A DNA stretch of 64,000 nt, taken from contig JAAOMT010000435.1 in NCBI GenBank assembly GCA_016748015.1, positions 178,310 to 242,309 on the forward strand, given 5' to 3'. The DNA is from Geosiphon pyriformis. Its lineage: Eukaryota; Glomeromycota; Glomeromycetes; Archaeosporales; Geosiphonaceae. The position numbers were made by a program, and so were the translations under genes. This document shows positions 58,741 through 64,000 of the stretch, piece after piece. The notes below the pieces were generated by a model. It saw only the letters and a list, made by a program, of their open reading frames with translations, was not told where the DNA came from and made no database searches. Each line of letters starts with the position of its first letter. The first letter of the stretch is position 1.

Positions 58741-59760
58741 TGTTATAGGTGATTCTTTGAGGTGTCAAGTAAATAACAAACCCATAACTTGGTGCTCAAG
58801 GTGATTGGTGATGATGATAATTTAAAGGTATTTTATCTGAAGGTTTTCCAATTGAGTTCTTTGTATAATGGACAGAGATTCAATGATAACAGTTTATCAG
58901 TAGTTTTCTGGCACTGTAGTTTTGCCAATTGCTTACTCAGCTTGATGGTTGATGATTCTTCTGGTATGATATTTTTTGTAAGTATATATCAGTATGGTTT
59001 CTTGGTGTCAGTTTCTCTGTAAGTCCTCCAAGAGTAAGTGTTGTTTAAGCAAGTTTATTCCTCTGTAAGTTCTCCAAAAGTAAGTATTTTTTAGTAAGCT
59101 TTATTCCTCTGTAAGTCCTCCAAGAGTAAATCCTTTAATCAAGTTAGTAAACAACAAAGAAAATAAAGAAAAATAAAAGAGAAAATAAGAAAGAAGCCAA
59201 GGCAATTTGCAAGTTAGTATCCCATTAATAGTTGTGATCAAGAACTATTGTTCCAGTATGGTTAAGTATCAGTTACCATCAACATGAAGTGTTGATAGTG
59301 AAGAATGAATTTGATATAGTGAATAATTATTTATTTGAGAATTGTAGTAACTAAGCTAAGAATTCTTGGTGTTGATTCTTTTTTTTTTTTTTGTAATTTT
59401 AATAATTATGATTTTACAAGTCTAATTGATTCTATAAGTCTAATTAACTTTGCAAATCAATTGATTTTAAGTTCTATTGACTAATTTTCTAACTTCTGAT
59501 ACTACTGCTATATATATGTATTTGAGATTCCTCAATTTCTCAATTTTTCATGTCAGGAATCCTGAAATTTCTGGAATTCTGCAATTCATTTGAGAAAAAT
59601 CTTGGAATTCTAGAATTTTGCAATTCCTTGTGTGAGAATTCTGCAATTCCTGGAATCCTGCAATTCTTCTAAGAGGAATCCTAGAATTCCACATTTACTA
59701 TGTCTACCTATAATTGGCTAATTTATATGCTAATATACTTTCTATATTTTATGAGTAACA
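58741..59760 (-). repeat. 5' LTR of the nested derivative
   Basis: Begins TGTTATAGGTGATTC and ends ATGAGTAACA, both ends in their intact TGTTA/TAACA form. Three 46-bp tandem units start at 59015, 59061 and 59107; hairpin AATAGTT/AACTATT at 59227-59249; GAATTC-type units at about 59525-59695. Confidence 0.9.
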
Positions 59761-61103
59761 GCATATATATTGTAAAAAACTACTGTGCAAAGCCATTAAT
59801 AAATTGGTTTAACATTTGTAATATTGTAAAGTAATTCATGTTAATTGCTTGTATTTGGTGCAGATTTTTATGAAAGCATTCCAAATAAGTAGTGATTGCT
59901 TCTGCATTATTTTGCTTGATAGTAGTGAAGATAGTTGTTAAGTGATTAATACTATTATTATTACTAAAGTATCTTAAAAATTCAATTTTAAATGCATTAA
60001 AGATTAGGGATTTGTTGATTAAGCTCTAATATTACAAATTGGTAGTATCTTGTAAAAAATATGAGATGACTTATAAGACTCTGTCATTGTCTTATTCATT
60101 GGCTGTAATGGTTTTTGCCATATTATTTAGTCATGCTTGAGCATTATTTTTTTTACTGGTAAATTTTTTTAATTTGACAATTGGTACATATGTCATTGGT
60201 ATAAGTTGTTATTATTGTAGTTATAGTTGAATAACAGCAATTGGTACAACTAGAAGATTAATTACAATTACTGGAGGTATGTTTTGGGAAACAATAAGAG
60301 CAGAATTTAAATTGTTTGAGTTTTGCTAAGTTAAAACAATTGGAGTTTGTATTTCTGAGTTTTCTGAAATTGAGTTTTAATTATAAATTTCTTGATCATT
60401 GTTTTTTTTTTCTTCTGAGTCAGTTCTTTCCTAAAGACTAGTAGCTTTGAAATCTGGTGGCAGTAGTAATAATTAAAGTCCTAATAGGGTCATTAGTTAT
60501 GATTTAAATTCTTCAAAAAAGTTGCTATAGGTTTTTAATAATTTGGCTTTTTCTTGGTTGTTTTGAAATAGTATTCTGAATAAAAGTGTTTTAATATAAC
60601 CATAATTGATGTTATTTGGATGGTATTTTTTAGTGTATAATAATATGATAGGTAAATAAGTAAAACTATTTTTGGTTTTTTTAATGTAAGTGGTTATATT
60701 CTTTTTGGTGTTCCTTTTGGAGTTTGTAATTTTCTTTTTTTATTATCTGTAAAGATAATAAAAAATTTCTGTCAGGTGCACTTCTCAATTTCTTTGTTGA
60801 TTTTTGTGATTAGTAAGGTAAAAAAATGATTTTGTGGAAACATGATGCTTTAAAGTAATTTACTATAGAAATTGTTAAGTGCTGTTTCTAAATTTCTTTG
60901 GTCTCCCAAGTAGGATTTAATTTTTTGTTAATGTAGAAATTAAAAGCTGATTCTGCTGGTTAATAGTTACTTGTCAATTCAAGATAAGTTTGATAGTATT
61001 GGAATAAAGCTTTTATGAATTTCAAATAGTTGGTTCCTATTTTTTCTAATTCTGCTACTGTTCTGAATAATTGTTGTTGGTGCTGGTTCTCTACTGAATT
61101 ATA
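59761..61103 (-). pseudogene. Family A gag and leader, minus copy 2
   Basis: Minus-strand gag continuing from 56575 toward the 5' LTR. Broken frames include a segment near 60690-60600 matching the junction seen at 36040-36070 plus 44686-44720 in the plus copy. A C-x2-C-like region occurs near 60160-60260. The leader (TTGTTGTTGG region, 61070-61103) matches that of the nested derivative. Confidence 0.6.
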
Positions 61104-61120
61104 CCTTACAGAAAGCACCA
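61104..61120 (-). other. Primer-binding site, family A minus copy 2
   Basis: On the minus strand TGGTGCTTTCTGTAAGG lies 2 nt from the LTR; it is the shared site with C-to-T and G-to-A changes. Confidence 0.75.
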
Positions 61121-61122
61121 AA

Positions 61123-62096
61123 TATTACAAATGCTTATTTGTGGTGTTAGTACAAATAACAAATTTGTAATTTAATGCTCAATAGCTTAATAATATTGGT
61201 AATTTTAAAAGTTTTTATAATTTAAAGATTTTGGTAGAGTTCTTTGTATAATAAACAAAAATTCAATTAATGTTTTAGTATCTGTTCTGAAAGTTTTTTC
61301 TGTAAATTTTTTTTTTAGTGTGGTGGTCAGTCTTTTTTAACAGTCTTGTTCTTCTGGTAAGCTATCTTCAATTTTATAAATTTTTTATTCTTGTTTCATA
61401 GATCTTTTACTAAGCTATTTTTAATATCAATAATTTAGCACTTAATTTTTTTAATCAATTAGTAAACAACAAAAAAATGAAACAAAAGAAAATAAAAAAA
61501 ATAAAAAAAAATAAAAAAAAAATTAAGAAATTAATATCTCATTAATAGCCATAATCATGAGCTATTAGTCCAATGTAGTTAAGTATTAGATTTTATCAAC
61601 ATAGAGTGTTAATAAAATAAAAGTGATTAATATTTCTTTGATTAAGTAATAATAATATAGATTTAGGTAATAATTGATATTTTATTGATATATAATTTTA
61701 TTTTACTTTAAGTTGTAAAAAACTATTTTTTAAAAGGAAGAATATTGGGTAATTAATGAATTCTAACTGATTATTAGTATTGATTTTGTTCTTTTTGCTT
61801 CTAACACTTTTGCTATATAAACATAATTCTTGTTATATAAGATCTCATATTTTTTTGAGCAATGTGCTCTATTTTCTCTAATAATATATTCATTGTTAAG
61901 CAGTATGCCATAATTTATTGACAATATACACATTGTTAAACAGTATGCCATAATTTATTGATAATATATATATTGTTAAACAATGTGTTATAATTTTCTG
62001 ATATTGTGCTTACTTGCTAAGTACTATTTTTTTATTGATCTATTTTTTTATTTGTTTTTCTTATTTTCTTTTTTTGTACTTTTTCTATAAGTAACA
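61123..62096 (-). repeat. Family A 5' LTR, minus copy 2
   Basis: Begins TATTACAAATGCTTATTTG and ends ATAAGTAACA. Three 40-bp tandem units (ATTGTTAA starts at 61892, 61932 and 61972). Hairpin AATAGC/GCTATT near 61544-61568. Pairs with 48222-49153. Confidence 0.87.
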
Positions 62097-62099
62097 ATG

Positions 62100-64000
62100 T
62101 CTCAAATTTTTTAAAGAACATAATTTTGAAAAAAAAAATTTTGTTTTTTCTTGTTGTTTTTCTTTAATATTTCTCAACTTAATAACTCTTTTATTGTAAA
62201 TTAAAAGCTGTTTCAAGCAGTAGTATGTTTAAAAAAAACATTTAAAGAGACTTTTTATGGTTCTGTTAGTGGCTTTTTTTTCAAAAAAAAAGTTATTTTT
62301 GGTAATATTAAGCATTTTAATAATAAGAAAAACATTTTTTTGATCAAATTTGGTCTTAATAATAATATGGTTTTGAATATAGATAATAATTTTAGTGATA
62401 GTAAAGATAGTAACTCTGTAATTGGTATTAGTGATAAATTTTTTTTTGGTTCAGCTGCTATAATTTTTAAGGCCAAAATAATGTCTGGTGTAATTTGTGG
62501 TTTTTTTTTTGGTTTTTTTGATTTTGATATGAATAAAAAAGTTGGTTTACTTCTATTTTCTCTTAATATTTTTTAAACAAAAAATAAATTGACTTCAAAA
62601 TAGTAAAAACTTCAGTTAAAGTTGCTGTTAAAAAATCTTTTACTTTGAATATTAATTTGTTAGCAGTAAAAAACAAATCAGCAATAGCTAAAACTTAAAC
62701 AATCAGAAAATTTTTTTCATCAATCAATAATTTTGGAGAGGTTACTACTCTCTTAAAATTTGAAAAAATTATTAGATTAATGTTTATATTAAAAGAAAAC
62801 ATAAAAAAAACTACATTATTGGCTTAAGAAAAAAAGAATTATTGTAAACAACAATATTAAAAAACAAGTAATACATTTAGATTAGACTGTAATTATCAAA
62901 AAATTCTCATAAATACATCTAAAAAAATGATTGTTACTGCTTTTTCTAAGTTTGGTTAAGTGATGTCAATTTAATTACAATTAATTAGACTGTAACAAAA
63001 AACTGTAATAAAATTTGTTAAATTGGCTTAAGCAGATTAGTTGGCAGCAAAATAGTTATTTTTAATTAGAAAAGATTTGGTACATATGACAAAAGCTATA
63101 GAAGATTAAATGTTTAGATATCTAGAAATCAGTTTAAAGTATTTTTGTTTACTTTATTCATAAGAATAACTGCTCATAATCTTAGTGCTCTATTAAAAAA
63201 GACAAATAAAAAAGCTTGCATCATAAATTAATCATTTAAAATTGGAAATAGAGTTCACTGTACTATGGTTGGTTTTGAATTAAAAAAAAAACTTAAATTT
63301 ATTTTTTACATAAATCTAATTTTTAATAATATAAAACTTTCTTGAATTAGTATAAATTTGGTTTGATGTAAAAAATATGGACATTTTGAATACTTTGTTC
63401 TAAAATGTAATATATCTGGTATATTACTTTTGTTTTCTAAAAATTTTTTAAAAAAGTTGTTTTGAAAGAGAATTATTTCTAGTTGGCCAGATTATATGCT
63501 AAAAAAAGTGTTTCTATTTCCTGTCCTGCCATATTTAGTGGCAAATTTTGGGCTTAAGTAGTTTCACTTACTGTTTTTTTTAATTATACTTGTTCTGATT
63601 TTGGTTTTGGTTCTGGATTTTTTTTTTAATACATTATGTATTAAAAAAAGTCTTCTAATTGTTCAAGATAATTTATCTATTAATGTTTATTTGATGTCTT
63701 TAAAATGCTCTTTAAAGCTTTTGGCAAATTAAGTATTAAATATTGTGCAAAAATTAAGCTTTGTGAATTTTGTGTTTATAATAACTATTTCTCAATCTTT
63801 TTTTTTTACTATGTTTGTATCATTAAATTCGAATTTAGATTTGAATATAATTTTAAATAGCTTATCTGTATTATCTGTTCTTCTTTCTTTAATTGTAAAT
63901 AAAAAAATTTTAGATTTGAATTTAAGTAAATCAAAAATTCTAACCACTAAAATGAGTTGCTTGAAAACAAAAATAATGGCTTTTAAAGTTTCAATTAGTT
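62100..64000 (+). mobile_element. LINE copy 4: decayed ORF1, truncated by window end
   Basis: From about 62228 the translation MFKKTFKETFYGSVSGFFSKK matches ORF1 of LINE copy 1. It continues through KSFTLNINLLAV (near 62630), the knuckle at about 63370-63411 (CKKYGHFEYFVLKC; one Cys and the His are now Tyr) and TTKMSCLKTKIMAFKVSIS at the window edge, just before where ORF2 would start. The codon that is TGA in copy 1 (8523) is TAA at 62993-62995. No 5' hairpin is recognisable. Confidence 0.8.

Larger units (their letters stand above)
56576..59760 (-). mobile_element. Nested internally deleted family A derivative with two LTRs
   Basis: LTRs 58741-59760 (5') and 56576-57582 (3') enclose only 1158 bp. 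Flanks ACAT (56572-56575) and GCAT (59761-59764) are a 4-bp duplication with one transition. The interior has a good primer-binding site, a leader shared with full family A, a non-homologous CpG-retaining block (about 58056-58612), and a short N-rich/dUTPase-start remnant. No protease, RT or integrase, so it must have been mobilised in trans. It is less decayed than its host element. Confidence 0.85.
48222..62096 (-). mobile_element. Ty3/gypsy family A, minus copy 2, full length with nested insertions
   Basis: 5' LTR 61123-62096, PBS 61104-61120, gag, protease, zinc ribbon, N-rich linker, dUTPase-like, RT, RNase H, integrase, 3' LTR 48222-49153. Subtracting the solo LTR (55498-56220) and the deleted derivative (56576-59760) leaves about 10 kb. 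Flanks ATAC and ATGT could be a duplication of ATGC with one transition each, but left and right host sequences do not belong together (family A plus copy versus LINE), so the site is uncertain. Confidence 0.85.

Noticed and set aside
56624-59022. Two similar short plus-strand ORFs (67 and 77 codons) with the same start MVLKVIGDDDNLK
   Set aside because: They are the same segment of the two LTRs of the nested element, antisense to it, and are open in both only because the LTRs are near-identical.
56850-59150. Regularly spaced 46-bp repeats that could suggest a CRISPR array
   Set aside because: Only three direct tandem units with no unique spacers, located inside LTRs of a eukaryotic retroelement.
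6450-64000. Mitochondrial or bacterial origin suggested by very low GC
   Set aside because: No mitochondrial genes, rRNA or bacterial operon structure; the AT-rich DNA is contiguous with nuclear tRNA and spliced genes and consists of nuclear retroelement families.

Overview
The window looks like a contig from a filamentous early-diverging fungus, most likely an arbuscular mycorrhizal (Glomeromycotina, Rhizophagus-like) genome. The reasons are two intron-containing fungal genes with short GT-AG introns, eukaryotic nuclear tRNA genes, very AT-rich spacer DNA, and LINE and Ty3/gypsy families whose residual proteins resemble elements I know from Rhizophagus. The species call is inference.

Layout. 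(1) 1-6.4 kb is a small gene island. It holds a Bax-inhibitor-1/Lifeguard membrane protein gene (5 exons), tRNA-Val(UAC), tRNA-Arg(ACG) and a Bqt4-like gene with an APSES-type domain and a C-terminal membrane anchor (4 exons, one only 17 nt). (2) 6.4-7.6 kb is extremely AT-rich spacer. (3) 7.6-23.0 kb carries three head-to-tail copies of one LINE superfamily (ORF1 with CCHC knuckle; ORF2 with APE endonuclease, RT, RNase H). Two are near full length and one is a fragment; all are dead. (4) 23.0-62.1 kb is a nest of Ty3/gypsy elements. Family A (about 10 kb; gag, protease, zinc ribbon, N-rich linker, dUTPase-like domain, RT, RNase H, integrase) occurs as a truncated minus copy (22982-29905), a plus copy split by other insertions (34943-48221), and a full-length minus copy (48222-62096). 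The full-length copy contains a solo LTR and a 3.2-kb internally deleted derivative. Family B occurs as a 5'-truncated plus copy (29906-34942) and a complete plus copy (36071-44685) with 4-bp target duplications. A third family is seen only as a solo LTR (27164-28116). (5) 62.1-64.0 kb is ORF1 of a fourth LINE copy, cut by the window end.

How it fits together. The host genes are intact and spliced. Everything after about 7.5 kb is a retroelement graveyard dominated by C-to-T and G-to-A decay: CpG is nearly absent and many stops are former Gln or Trp codons. The insertion order can be read from nesting. Both LTR families start with TGTTA, end with TAACA, give 4-bp duplications, and share a primer-binding site whose first nine bases complement the 3' end of the tRNA-Val gene in this same window. 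The most distinctive items are the dUTPase-like domain in family A pol, the CpG-retaining repetitive block in the deleted derivative, the uncharacterised tail after the family B integrase, the conserved 5' hairpin and ATGA ORF1/ORF2 overlap of the LINEs, and the 17-nt exon of the Bqt4-like gene.
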